Below are positions 40,228-49,024 of a DNA stretch of 51,841 bases, piece after piece; the first letter of the stretch is position 1, and each line of letters opens with the position of its first letter. The notes beneath the pieces were generated by a model. That model was not told the origin of the DNA. It searched no databases and saw only the letters and a list, made by a program, of their open reading frames with translations. A program made the translations under genes and the position numbers. This stretch comes from Pollutimonas nitritireducens. GTDB lineage: Bacteria > Pseudomonadota > Gammaproteobacteria > Burkholderiales > Burkholderiaceae_B. The stretch is from the NCBI RefSeq assembly GCF_002849615.1, contig NZ_PDNV01000016.1, positions 1-51,841 on the forward strand. Direction: 5' to 3'.

Positions 40228-41442
40228 ATGAAAAAACCTACACTCTTGAAGATCACGGCATTCATGCTGGGAGCATTATGTGCCAGTGTCACCGTCCAGG
40301 CGCAGGACAAGGGCCCATTTCGCATCGGCGCTATTGTAGATATGACCGGTGTGTATTCCGCTCACGGCGGCCCCGGCGGGGTCCAGGCCGTAAAGATGGC
40401 AGTTGAAGACTTCGGCGGCGAAATTCTCGGTCGTAAGATAGAAGTTCTTTCAGCCGACTATCAGAATAAACTGGACGTCACTGCCGCACGAGCCCGAGAA
40501 TGGTACGACCGGGACGGCGTGAGCATGATTATTGAATCAACTGATTCAGCCTCTGCGATCGCGCTGCAGAAGCTTGGCAAAGAGAAAAAGAGGCTGACTA
40601 TCTTTGCTGGCTCAGCATCGTCATCCCTGACCAATGAAAACTGTTCTCCTTATGGCATTCACTATGTCTATGATACCTATGCCCTCGCCCATGGGACGGG
40701 GGCCGCCGTAACGCAGAATGGAGGAGATTCCTGGTTTTTCATCACCGCCGATTACGCTTTCGGGCATGCGCTTGAACGCGATACCAGCGCGGTGGTAAAA
40801 GAAAACAATGGCAAGATTCTCGGCAACGTTCGCGCTCCGCTAAATACCGCTGATTTTTCCTCGTATCTACTTCAGGCGCAGGCGTCCGGTGCCAAGGTGA
40901 TAGGGCTGGCCAATGCAGGTACCGATACCCAGACCGCCGTGCGCCAGGCATCGGAGTTTGGCATCACGCAAGGTGGTCAGCAACTGGCCACCCTGCTGGT
41001 GTTTCTCCATGATGTGAAGGGCATGGGATTGCAGGCCGCACAGGGGTTGCAATTTACCACCGGCTTTTATTGGGATCGCAACGATGAAACCCGTGCCTTC
41101 TCCAAGCGCTTCTATGACCGCCACAACGGCATGCCTTCCATGGTACAGGCTGGCATGTATTCGGCCACGATGCATTATCTGAATGCCGTCAAGTCGGCAG
41201 GCACGGACGACGCCGAAGCTGTAGCCGAACAAATGAAAAAAACGCCGATTGACGACTTCTATACCGATAATGGCAAGATACGTGCCGACGGGCGCATGGT
41301 CTACGACATGTTCCTGGCGGAAGCCAAAAAGCCATCGGAATCCACAGGCCCGTGGGATCTGCTGAAGATCAATTCTGTTATTCCAGCAGATAAAGCATGG
41401 CGCCCTCTGTCAGAAAGCGCCTGCCCGCTGGTCAAGAAGTAA
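40228..41442 (+). CDS. Orphan Liv-type ABC transporter substrate-binding protein
   Basis: A 404-residue receptor with a strong ribosome site (AAAGGAGAGA). Residues 1-25 (MKKPTLLKITAFMLGALCAS to VQAQ) are a Sec signal peptide. The body starts FRIGAIVDMTGVYSAHGGPG and contains EILGRKIEVLSADYQNK, typical of type I receptors for amino acids, amides or aromatic acids. No permease or ATPase gene follows, so it either borrows one of the two Liv transporters upstream or works with a distant one. A strong hairpin follows 34 bases after the stop. Confidence 0.92.
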   Translation: MKKPTLLKITAFMLGALCASVTVQAQDKGPFRIGAIVDMTGVYSAHGGPGGVQAVKMAVEDFGGEILGRKIEVLSADYQNKLDVTAARAREWYDRDGVSMIIESTDSASAIALQKLGKEKKRLTIFAGSASSSLTNENCSPYGIHYVYDTYALAHGTGAAVTQNGGDSWFFITADYAFGHALERDTSAVVKENNGKILGNVRAPLNTADFSSYLLQAQASGAKVIGLANAGTDTQTAVRQASEFGITQGGQQLATLLVFLHDVKGMGLQAAQGLQFTTGFYWDRNDETRAFSKRFYDRHNGMPSMVQAGMYSATMHYLNAVKSAGTDDAEAVAEQMKKTPIDDFYTDNGKIRADGRMVYDMFLAEAKKPSESTGPWDLLKINSVIPADKAWRPLSESACPLVKK

Positions 41443-41475
41443 GGCCTTTAACGTACGCAAAGAAGGTTTGGCAAA

Positions 41476-41506
41476 AAGATCGCCGACGCAAAACGTCGGC
41501 GATCTT
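41476..41506. terminator. Bidirectional rho-independent-like terminator
   Basis: AAGATCGCCGACG and CGTCGGCGATCTT form a 13-base-pair perfect stem with a five-base loop. On the minus strand it is followed by TTTTTGCC, a good U-tract. On the plus strand the tail is TTGCTTCC. It lies between the convergent receptor (40228-41442) and racemase-like gene (41592-42293). Confidence 0.8.
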
Positions 41507-41591
41507 GCTTCCAGCAGACGGGAGACGGGAGACGTGCTCGGCCTCAATGAAAGCGGCGAACCACAACCGCTGCAACCATGCCCCCCTCACA

Positions 41592-42293
41592 TTAGATATC
41601 GCGTAGCAACTTTCCATAGCCATGGATGGCGTCCGTCTCACCGATCATTTGCAGTGCGGCCCATATGCTGACTTGCGTTGTCGACAGGACCGGTTTTCCC
41701 AGCTCTTGTTCGAGTTGCTCTATCACGCCCATGGTCTTCCAGTTGGTGCAGGCGAGCACGATGGCTTCGGCGTCCGGACGATCGATTTCGCGGGCCAGCT
41801 CGAGCGCGCTGTTATCATCCAGTCGACCAACGGCAAGGTTGTCGACCATGCCCAAGCCCTTTGCGTGAACTACCTCGATGCCACTGGCTTCCAGGAATTC
41901 CTTTGCAATTCCATTGACGCGATCGTCGTAAGCGGCGCCTAGCGCTACCCGCGATATACCGAGCATGCCGAGCGCCTTGACCAAGGCCGTCGACGTGGTG
42001 GTTGCCGGCTTGCCCGAGGCACGCTCTATGCGCTGAGTCACCTCAAGATCGTAACCCAGGCCTTTAAGAAAACTGGGCGCCGTTGCGCCCAGCACAATGA
42101 CATCTACATCGGCGCTGGCTAGATTGCGAGCCTGGACCTCGATGTCGCGCACGACATTCTCGATGGAATCGGTAGCGATCTGCGTCAGATACAGTCGAGC
42201 CACATGCAAGGTGACATGCGGCGGCAACGCACGATAAAACTCTGGTTCGATGGTGGTGTTTGAAGATGGGACGAACAGACCAATACGGCTCAT
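41592..42293 (-). CDS. Asp/Glu racemase superfamily protein, arylmalonate decarboxylase/maleate isomerase-like
   Basis: A 233-residue protein starting MSRIGLFVPSSNTTIEPEFY, a maleate-isomerase-type opening. Superfamily members use two catalytic cysteines. Here the first position is Ala70 (LGATAPSF) and only Cys182 (LACTNWKTM) remains. Arylmalonate decarboxylase likewise keeps only the C-terminal cysteine and has similar MSTAV and RRVALATAY blocks, echoed here by TSTALVKALG and SRVALGAAYDD (from memory). A decarboxylase or one-cysteine isomerase is therefore possible. It lies nine bases after the FAD protein and ends at the bidirectional terminator. Confidence 0.85.
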   Translation of the reverse strand: MSRIGLFVPSSNTTIEPEFYRALPPHVTLHVARLYLTQIATDSIENVVRDIEVQARNLASADVDVIVLGATAPSFLKGLGYDLEVTQRIERASGKPATTTSTALVKALGMLGISRVALGAAYDDRVNGIAKEFLEASGIEVVHAKGLGMVDNLAVGRLDDNSALELAREIDRPDAEAIVLACTNWKTMGVIEQLEQELGKPVLSTTQVSIWAALQMIGETDAIHGYGKLLRDI

Positions 42294-42302
42294 TTTGAAT
42301 AC

Positions 42303-43835
42303 TCACTCAGATGGATTAAAAGCAGAAATCGTTGCAGGCGACTGCGCGGCATTGCGGCCAGCGATGCGGCCCGACACGAAGGCCCAGGCCAGGTGGTGCC
42401 CGTGGCCCTCGAGCAGCAACCCGCCCTGCCCTGCAGAACCTGCCGCGTACAAACCGGGGATAGGATGGTCATCCGCGCCCAAGACCTCGAGTTGCTCGCT
42501 GACCGCCAGACCTCCATCCGTAAACACCACGTAACTCTTGACGGGACCGAGGGCACAATAGCGCCCGCTGCCTAAAGCAGGTCGGCCACCGCGATCCGTT
42601 GAGTTGTTGTACGCATCGATGGACTCACGCAATTCTGGCGAGGGAACGCCCATACTATCGGCAAGGCCTTGCAATGTGCTTGCGCGATGAAAGATGTCTG
42701 GCCGGTTACGCTGATAGTCTTTCAGGTAGGCATACGCCACGCCGGGTGCGGTCGATACGAAGAACGGCCATTGTTCGAATTGGCTGGCGATCGCCTCGTC
42801 CATGACTATCCACGCCACTTTTTCCGGCTGAAGCGCAACATCGGCTGCCGGCTTACCCAGTTCGTTGGTGAATCGATGCCCCAGCTTGTTGATCAAGATG
42901 CCCCCCTGGCGCAGCAGGTCGGGAGAAGGACCCAGCGCCGTGGTCAGAAAGCTCATCAAAAAGGGGCGCAGCACCGCTTGTGGAAGATGTCCCATGGACC
43001 AGGCAATCATCCGGGCGACGAAGCGAGATGGCGGCAAGCGCTGTACCAGATTACGGCGAGAGGGAGGGATGAACCGCATGATCGGCCCACGGACAATATC
43101 GCCGTTGAGCACTCGAGCACCGATGGCCAACGCCATTCTATGGCCGTCACCCGTCGCTGTTGGATTTACCGGGTCTACCGGCACAACCGACTCTGACGCA
43201 AGGCTACGCTTCAGGTCCGCCGCGCCGCTATAGTCACCAGAAGTCAATACCACGCCGTGCCTTGCCAGGAATGAACTCTTGAGGCCATCAGGCCCAACGG
43301 CCTCCACACCGACGACACGGCCGTCCACGACAATAAAGTTGCTGGACTTCGTACCGACGACGATCTCTACGCCTAAAGCCTTGCAGTGGCGCGTCAAATG
43401 GTAGGCAAACGAGGTTGAGTTCGGCACGACATTGTGCATGCGCGCCACACGATGCGGAGGCTCCTCTTCGGGGCCAACGAAGACAACGCCCAAGTCCATC
43501 AGCCACTGAAGCATCTCGCTGCTATTGTCGACGAGAATCCGCCGCAGCCTCAGGTTATCGCGCGGGGCCAATTCACCCGCATGCAGGGCCAGGTCTTCGA
43601 AATGGGCGTCTGCATTGTCTCGGATACCCGCGACTCGCTGATGCGGCGTGTCGGCGGCCGTGACTGAACCCACGGACCAAGACGTCGACCCACCCGGCTT
43701 GGGATTCTTCTCGAGCACCACGACATGACGACCCAGCTTCGCGGCCTCGTACGCTGCAGCCAACCCCGCGCCGCCAGCTCCGATGACCAGGATATCAGAC
43801 ACGGTAACCGTCATGCGAACTCCGTTCTTCGACAT
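42303..43835 (-). CDS. FAD-dependent oxidoreductase (fumarate reductase/3-ketosteroid dehydrogenase-like)
   Basis: A 510-residue flavoprotein. The N-terminal FAD motif is LVIGAGGAGLAAAYEAAKLG followed by VVLEKNPKPGGST. The C-terminal FAD-contact segment is GLYAAGSAGQGGLLLEGHGH and then LAWAFVSGRIAGRNA. This is the FAD_binding_2 fold shared by fumarate reductases, tricarballylate dehydrogenase and ketosteroid delta-1-dehydrogenases; the active-site residues cannot be assigned by eye. A second ATG eight codons in is a possible start. The gene is nine bases before the racemase-like gene, a pairing repeated at 48236-50731. Confidence 0.9.
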   Translation of the reverse strand: MSKNGVRMTVTVSDILVIGAGGAGLAAAYEAAKLGRHVVVLEKNPKPGGSTSWSVGSVTAADTPHQRVAGIRDNADAHFEDLALHAGELAPRDNLRLRRILVDNSSEMLQWLMDLGVVFVGPEEEPPHRVARMHNVVPNSTSFAYHLTRHCKALGVEIVVGTKSSNFIVVDGRVVGVEAVGPDGLKSSFLARHGVVLTSGDYSGAADLKRSLASESVVPVDPVNPTATGDGHRMALAIGARVLNGDIVRGPIMRFIPPSRRNLVQRLPPSRFVARMIAWSMGHLPQAVLRPFLMSFLTTALGPSPDLLRQGGILINKLGHRFTNELGKPAADVALQPEKVAWIVMDEAIASQFEQWPFFVSTAPGVAYAYLKDYQRNRPDIFHRASTLQGLADSMGVPSPELRESIDAYNNSTDRGGRPALGSGRYCALGPVKSYVVFTDGGLAVSEQLEVLGADDHPIPGLYAAGSAGQGGLLLEGHGHHLAWAFVSGRIAGRNAAQSPATISAFNPSE

Positions 43836-43954
43836 ACTTTAAGTTCCTTGCGATGCGATGTGCAGGCGCGGACTAGCCGTCACCAGTATCGCCAGTGTGT
43901 ATGCTTCCGTCGCCAGGGGCAATTTGGAATTGACAAAGCAATGCTTTGTGATTC

Positions 43955-44857
43955 CTAAATCTGCAAAATAAAGTCGATCAACTCGCGGGCGAAGGTACGC
44001 AGTTCAGACTGCTTTCGGACGCAGATACGGAGCTCACGAGTGGCCCACTCGTCCCGCAACTGCACGATCGCAATGCGTGATAACCGCGCAAGCCGGCGCG
44101 CCGCCATCTCGGGAAGCACGCCAATACCGACACCAGCTTCAACCATGCGGCACATCGCATCGTAGCTGGAGACCTGAATGCGCTTATGCATAGCGCGACC
44201 TAGCAATTCCACTTCTTGCTGCAGATACGAGTAGCTGGCGCTGCGAGAATCCAGGCTAATAAACTCATAGTCGAGTGCGTCGGCGAAATGGACGGACTCC
44301 ACCTCCGCCAGCGGATGATTTTGCGGCGCCACGATGACCATCTGGTCTTTCTTATAAGGGAGGGTCTCGAGTCCGTCTGCCGCGACACGGGCCGAGATGA
44401 CACCGATGTCGGCGACTCCCTCGAGCACGGCATGCACGATCTCTGCACTCAACCTTTCCTGCAAGTCGACGGTGATGGCCGGGTTCGTCTCGAAGAACCG
44501 AGCCAAAACCTCGGGAAGGAACTCGCAGATTGCGGTGGCATTGGCAAACAGACGCACATGGCCGCGGACACCCTGGGAAAAGGGCTGGATTTCGTTTTGT
44601 AGCTGCTCGATCTCGTCAAGGACGCGTAGCGCATGTACCAGCAGCACTTCACCCGCCCGTGTAGACGAAACGCCCCGCTTGTTCCGATAAAGAAGCTGGA
44701 CGCCAAGCCGCTCTTCGAGGCTTTTGATACGTAGGCTAGCCGCCGCAACCGACAGGAACACCTTCTCGGCACCTTTGGTGAAACTGTTGCTTTCTGCCAC
44801 CATGACGAAAAGTCTGAGGTCGACCAGGTCGAAACGCGGGATATTCGTGGTTGCCAT
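43955..44857 (-). CDS. LysR family transcriptional regulator
   Basis: A 300-residue LysR protein. The helix-turn-helix (about residues 18-62) contains NSFTKGAEKVFLSVAAASLR and LGVQLLYRNKRGVSSTRAGE. The effector domain begins near residue 90. It is co-directional with all genes from 51712 to 41592, not divergent as LysR genes often are, and lies 119 bases before the FAD protein and 54 bases after a small dimeric-barrel-like gene. It probably regulates this cluster. Confidence 0.92.
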   Translation of the reverse strand: MATTNIPRFDLVDLRLFVMVAESNSFTKGAEKVFLSVAAASLRIKSLEERLGVQLLYRNKRGVSSTRAGEVLLVHALRVLDEIEQLQNEIQPFSQGVRGHVRLFANATAICEFLPEVLARFFETNPAITVDLQERLSAEIVHAVLEGVADIGVISARVAADGLETLPYKKDQMVIVAPQNHPLAEVESVHFADALDYEFISLDSRSASYSYLQQEVELLGRAMHKRIQVSSYDAMCRMVEAGVGIGVLPEMAARRLARLSRIAIVQLRDEWATRELRICVRKQSELRTFARELIDFILQI

Positions 44858-44911
44858 GCCCGCAAGCTTAACTGATACCTACGGCTTCGGGTACTGGGAA
44901 AAGAAAAATTG

Positions 44912-45583
44912 CTACACGGCGTACATCAGATCGTATAGGCCGACTTCGGCGTCGCTCAGCCCAAGCACCTTGCCATCCGGCCAGCAGCGTAATAACTTGC
45001 CTGCTGTCTCCGCATAATCGCCCCGTGTAGCTTCGACCAGCAGTACCCAATGTGCCCGGGCGTCGTCGCTACCCGACTTGCGATGCCCGTCGTGGATCTC
45101 GCGAAATTCGGGTGCCTGCTGCAGCAAATGTATCGCCACAATGCCATGTAGCGCTGCAAGCGCAGGAATGATCTCGTCGGTGACCGCCAGCGCGACTGCC
45201 TCGTCCGAAATGTTCGCCGTATCAGTCCTGAAGCGCAACGACAGCATCAGGCCACCTTCGCCTCGACCCGAGCTATGACGAACCTTGAAAGTATCGCGCA
45301 CGACGTTGTGAAACATGGCACGCATGCGGATATCCGTGGCTTCAACATTGCGCTGCAGGCGCAGATAGCCATCGGACACCAGGTCCTCGGGTTCTTGCAC
45401 TTCGTACAGCGCCAGCGTTGCGGGCTGAGCATCTTGCACGCCCTGAAAACGTCTGACGCGGCGCCAGCCCGGCACGGCAATACGGTCGGCAATATGCCTG
45501 TTTATGTACCAATCATCGCATTCATCTCGCACGGCCGGATCAATATCGATCCAGAGTGCCAATACTGCCTTGCCTTGCATCAT
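44912..45583 (-). CDS. Uncharacterised protein, EthD/dimeric alpha-beta barrel-like
   Basis: About 223 residues from the ATG at 45583, seven bases after AGGA; a GTG at 45601 is a less likely start. I recognise no named family. The N-terminus ALWIDIDPAVRDECDDWYIN, then RHIADRIAVPGWRRVRRFQG, has the pattern of small ferredoxin-like dimeric barrels (EthD-like), in which a D/E-W-Y...H element precedes a strand ending in R-R-F. A second such half may follow near LSLRFRTDTANISDEA. A related protein is at 46657-47154, on the other side of the PRISE-like gene, so the three form a set. Confidence 0.65.
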   Translation of the reverse strand: MMQGKAVLALWIDIDPAVRDECDDWYINRHIADRIAVPGWRRVRRFQGVQDAQPATLALYEVQEPEDLVSDGYLRLQRNVEATDIRMRAMFHNVVRDTFKVRHSSGRGEGGLMLSLRFRTDTANISDEAVALAVTDEIIPALAALHGIVAIHLLQQAPEFREIHDGHRKSGSDDARAHWVLLVEATRGDYAETAGKLLRCWPDGKVLGLSDAEVGLYDLMYAV

Positions 45584-45597
45584 GATTCTTTCCTGGA

Positions 45598-46647
45598 TCA
45601 CGGAATGATTTTATGGCTGCGGTAGAAGTCGAAGCTGTCTCGCCACATCTGCCGGGTGTCAATACTCTCGGTAAGCCCGTGCTCCCTGGCCTTGTCCATG
45701 GAAGAGACGACATCCCATTCCGGGGAGAAAACATAGTCGCCGTAGGCCCATTGCGCGACGGTCGACAATTCGGAAGGACGCAAGCCATGCAGGGATACCA
45801 TATCGCACCATATGTCGCTATGGCTCTCTGGAAAACGTGCAAGCCGCTCGGGCTCGGGGTCGCCGCAGGCCATGTCGAAGTAATCGGCGATGGCGGGCCA
45901 CAATGCGCTCCAGCGTTCTGCGTCCCCGTTCACCACATTGAACGCCTGATTGGCGCAGGTCCGATCGGTGATCATCCATTCGATGGAGCGCGCGAGCATT
46001 GGCAGCCAGGTAAATTGCGTTCTCGACTTGAACGCGAGCTGGGTTCCGGGAAACCGCAGCGGAAGGCCGAGCTCCTTGAGCATGGAGGCATAGATGGCGA
46101 CCAGTAGCGTAATGCTGCGAGGTTCGTCAAGAACCAGATCACAGAAGGTGTGAGGACGTGAAATACTCCAGTCCCATGCCTGTCCACCCTGCTGCTGAAT
46201 CAGGAAGTCCTGCTGCGCGTAGTAGAAAACCGGACGCGGCGAGCGCGGGGCATTTTCGCGATAGGGAACCGGGCCAGGCCCAGCATTGTGTCCGTAATAC
46301 TTGGTGCCATGCACAACATGGATATGGCGCAGATCAGGTCGATCCTTGACCGCCGTCAGCAAATTGGACAGCATCTGCAAATTGATGTCGACCGATTCAA
46401 GTTCTCCACCCGCGTGGTCATAGCGCGCGGCATACACAACATGCGTCACGCCCTGCATACCTCCCAGCTTGCGGCGACAGTCTTCCGCATCAAGCAAGTC
46501 GACAGCAAGCATAGGACACGGCACGTGCTGTTGCACACGACGCGACAGCCCGACCAGATCCCAGCCGCTACGGTCCATCACATGACGCGCGACGGAGGCG
46601 CCGATCTGACCCGTCGCCCCCGCGATCAAAACAAGATTCTGAGCCAT
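45598..46647 (-). CDS. PRISE-like NAD(P)-dependent enone reductase (extended SDR)
   Basis: A 349-residue extended SDR. The cofactor motif is LVLIAGATGQIGASVARHVM near residue 6. VVHGTKYYGHNAGPGPVPYR is the PRISE-type active-site block, with Lys116 in the position of the catalytic lysine and Tyr142/Tyr143 in FYYAQQDFLI in place of the catalytic tyrosine. The family includes progesterone 5-beta-reductase and iridoid synthase, which reduce enone C=C bonds. Bacterial members are largely uncharacterised. It lies between two small dimeric-barrel-like genes (gaps of 14 and 9 bases), a tight operon. Confidence 0.85.
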   Translation of the reverse strand: MAQNLVLIAGATGQIGASVARHVMDRSGWDLVGLSRRVQQHVPCPMLAVDLLDAEDCRRKLGGMQGVTHVVYAARYDHAGGELESVDINLQMLSNLLTAVKDRPDLRHIHVVHGTKYYGHNAGPGPVPYRENAPRSPRPVFYYAQQDFLIQQQGGQAWDWSISRPHTFCDLVLDEPRSITLLVAIYASMLKELGLPLRFPGTQLAFKSRTQFTWLPMLARSIEWMITDRTCANQAFNVVNGDAERWSALWPAIADYFDMACGDPEPERLARFPESHSDIWCDMVSLHGLRPSELSTVAQWAYGDYVFSPEWDVVSSMDKAREHGLTESIDTRQMWRDSFDFYRSHKIIP

Positions 46648-46656
46648 GGAAGGTCG

Positions 46657-47154
46657 CTATGGTGTGAAAGGTTTATAGACTGCCACCCCGGCTTCATGCG
46701 CCAAGGCCTCATCCGCTCCTGGCGGCACGACCGCAATGCCGCGATACGGGGTGGATCGATCCAGGCCGACGGATATCAACCACGTAAAGCCGACATCACC
46801 CAGCACGAGATCGGGCGTATCGCGATCGACCACCCACAGAGCACGATCGGCCGGAACCTCTGGCGCCACTGACATGCCTTCGAAAAGATTACGGCAATAG
46901 AAAGCCCTGTCGATCAACGGCAGCCACTCGCCCATCCCACGAATCTTCTGGTAGTACGGATCCTCGAAGACCGCAATAGCCTCCACGGAATACATGGCTA
47001 GCGAAGGCGGACAACCCTCGCTTTCAGACTTGAATCGCCGTGCCGAATGGATGCCGTCGACCGTTTCCATGATGCGCAAGTGCTCGACGTACCATTCATC
47101 CCACTCGGCTTCCCGAGTACGATCGAGCAATCCGCTCTGACTCATAAAAATCAT
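46657..47154 (-). CDS. Uncharacterised protein, EthD/dimeric alpha-beta barrel-like
   Basis: A 165-residue protein, start behind a G-rich ribosome site (GCAGGGGGG). The segment REAEWDEWYVEHLRIMETVD followed by GIHSARRFKSESEG resembles the protein at 44912-45583 (DECDDWYINRH...GWRRVRRF), so both probably share a dimeric alpha-beta barrel fold. It has no signal peptide and no known catalytic motif. It precedes the PRISE-like gene by nine bases. The function is unknown; lactone, enone or ring-opening chemistry is possible by context only. Confidence 0.65.
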   Translation of the reverse strand: MIFMSQSGLLDRTREAEWDEWYVEHLRIMETVDGIHSARRFKSESEGCPPSLAMYSVEAIAVFEDPYYQKIRGMGEWLPLIDRAFYCRNLFEGMSVAPEVPADRALWVVDRDTPDLVLGDVGFTWLISVGLDRSTPYRGIAVVPPGADEALAHEAGVAVYKPFTP

Positions 47155-47205
47155 TCAATACCCCCCTGCACCGCGGAAAGAGAACCGGAACGCTGATGGC
47201 GACGT

Positions 47206-48177
47206 TCAATTGATTTGCAGCCCGGTTTGCTTAACGATGGGCCCCCACTTGTCGAGCTCGCTCTGTATCTGTTTCGAAAAGTCTTCGGGCTTGCCCCCTA
47301 TGGGCTCGTAGCCGATTGCAAGCAGACGCTTGCGCATATCCGGATCGGCCAGCACCTCGTTAAAGGCCTTGTTCAAGCGGGCAATAGCTTCGGGTGGTGT
47401 GCCGGCTGGCGCAAGCACGCCATTCCACGAGGTGACATCGTAGCCAGGCACACCGGACTCGGAGATGGTGGGTATGTCGGGCAGGCTGATCGAGCGCGCC
47501 CCACTAGTGGTTGCAATAGCACGCAGCTTTCCTGCCTTGATGTTGGCCAAAAGCGTCGAAGGCTCGCCAAAGACCATGTCCACTTCTCCGCTAAGCACCG
47601 CCATTGCAGCGGGGCCGCCCCCTTTGTAAGGCACGTGCATCAGCTTGATGCCTGCCATGTTGGTGAACAACTCGCCTGCCAGATGATTGATGGCACCATT
47701 ACCGCTGGACGCGAACTTCAGCTTTCCAGGCGACGCCTTCGCCAGGGCAATCAGGTCTTTGACGCTGTGCGCCTGAACCGATGCATTGACAACCAATAGC
47801 TGTGGCACCGATGTCAGGAAAATCACGGGAGCAAAGTCGCCCTGTTCGAACGGCATCGTCTTGTAGATGTGCGGATTGATCGAATGCGTCCCGGAATAAG
47901 CAAAAACCATGGTGTACCCATCCGGCTTCGCATCGGCTGCCGCGCGGGCGCCAATATTGCCGCCCGCTCCACCCTGGTTGAAGATAATGACCGGTTGTCC
48001 CAATTTCTCTGAAACCTTTTCACTGAACAAACGCGCTACCACATCCGCACCGCCGCCCACCGGCCATGGAACGATCCATTTGATAGGACGGTCAGGGTAG
48101 CCTTGGGCCATCACCGAGGGGGCGATTACCGCGGCCGCCAGAAGCAGCAACAAATTATTCCAGATTTTTTTCATCAT
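47206..48177 (-). CDS. Bug family periplasmic substrate-binding receptor
   Basis: A 323-residue receptor with a Sec signal of about 24 residues ending VMAQ. The mature N-terminus is GYPDRPIKWIVPWPVGGGAD, and VPYKGGGPAAMAVLSGEVDM is in the binding domain. The start follows AAGGAGACAT. It lies between the maleate-isomerase-like gene and the PRISE block. Together with the receptor at 50744 it gives this cluster two Bug proteins, but no TctA/TctB. Confidence 0.92.
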   Translation of the reverse strand: MMKKIWNNLLLLLAAAVIAPSVMAQGYPDRPIKWIVPWPVGGGADVVARLFSEKVSEKLGQPVIIFNQGGAGGNIGARAAADAKPDGYTMVFAYSGTHSINPHIYKTMPFEQGDFAPVIFLTSVPQLLVVNASVQAHSVKDLIALAKASPGKLKFASSGNGAINHLAGELFTNMAGIKLMHVPYKGGGPAAMAVLSGEVDMVFGEPSTLLANIKAGKLRAIATTSGARSISLPDIPTISESGVPGYDVTSWNGVLAPAGTPPEAIARLNKAFNEVLADPDMRKRLLAIGYEPIGGKPEDFSKQIQSELDKWGPIVKQTGLQIN

Positions 48178-48235
48178 ATGTCTCCTTTATATCTGCAGAT
48201 GCAGAAGAACAAACTTCCGCGGGGCCACTACTTAT

Positions 48236-48973
48236 TTATGTGTGTTGAATAGGACTGGAAAGGCTGCGCAGCAAGCGGCCGCTGTCTACGATGCCTGGAT
48301 CTATATGCATCAAGTCAAAGGCTTGCCAAGCGGAAGCTTGAACGGCGCTGTAAACGGGTTTGCCCAGGTCCCGTTCGAGCATATCGATGACTTCTAGAGC
48401 ACGCAGCTGGGTGCACGAAATGAACACGGCTTCGGAATCAGGCATGATAGTTTCTTTGACTTTCTGATAAATTTCTTCTGGAAGGATCTTGGCGTGGTCG
48501 AACATGTCGAGCATATCGAAGGTCGATAGCTTGCCGACCTCAATGCCGTGCAGCTTCAAGAAGTCTTTCAATCGGGCATTGGTCACGTCTACATAAGGCG
48601 TGACGATATCGACTTTTTTATGGCCGCCCGCATTTAGTCCAGCGACCATGGCGCCTGCGGTCGTTACGGTTGGCGCGCCTGTTATCGTTGTCAGCTCTTC
48701 GCAGATGCGCGCGTTCCATTCGGGCCCTTCGAAAAAGCTGCCGCTCGTGCAGCCGTACACCACCACATCGGGCTCGATCATGGCTATTTCTTCTGCTGCC
48801 TTCTTGCTCGCGTTTTCCATGCTGCGCAGTTCATCGGGCGTACCCTGTCGGCCGCCCGCGATCCGGGCAACGTGAACTGAAACACCCTCGGGCGCGATTT
48901 TCCAGAACTCTGTTTCCATCGTGGTGTTGATAGAAGGTACTAACAGACCAATCCTTCCTCGCCATCCGTACAT
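48236..48973 (-). CDS. Asp/Glu racemase superfamily protein, maleate isomerase-like
   Basis: About 245 residues from the ATG at 48973, behind AAAAGGAAGACTA; the frame can open earlier at 49015. It starts GRIGLLVPSINTTMETEFWK. Both catalytic cysteines of maleate cis-trans isomerase-type enzymes are present: Cys75 in VYGCTSGSFFEG and Cys187 in FISCTQLRALEV. It may isomerise or racemise an unsaturated diacid or hydantoin-like compound. Its relative at 41592-42293 has lost the first cysteine. It follows the FAD protein by 51 bases. Confidence 0.9.
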   Translation of the reverse strand: MYGWRGRIGLLVPSINTTMETEFWKIAPEGVSVHVARIAGGRQGTPDELRSMENASKKAAEEIAMIEPDVVVYGCTSGSFFEGPEWNARICEELTTITGAPTVTTAGAMVAGLNAGGHKKVDIVTPYVDVTNARLKDFLKLHGIEVGKLSTFDMLDMFDHAKILPEEIYQKVKETIMPDSEAVFISCTQLRALEVIDMLERDLGKPVYSAVQASAWQAFDLMHIDPGIVDSGRLLRSLSSPIQHT

Positions 48974-49024
48974 TAGTCTTCCTTTTAAAAAGTAGAAATG
49001 GGCGGCTCGGCCCACGGGGACCCG

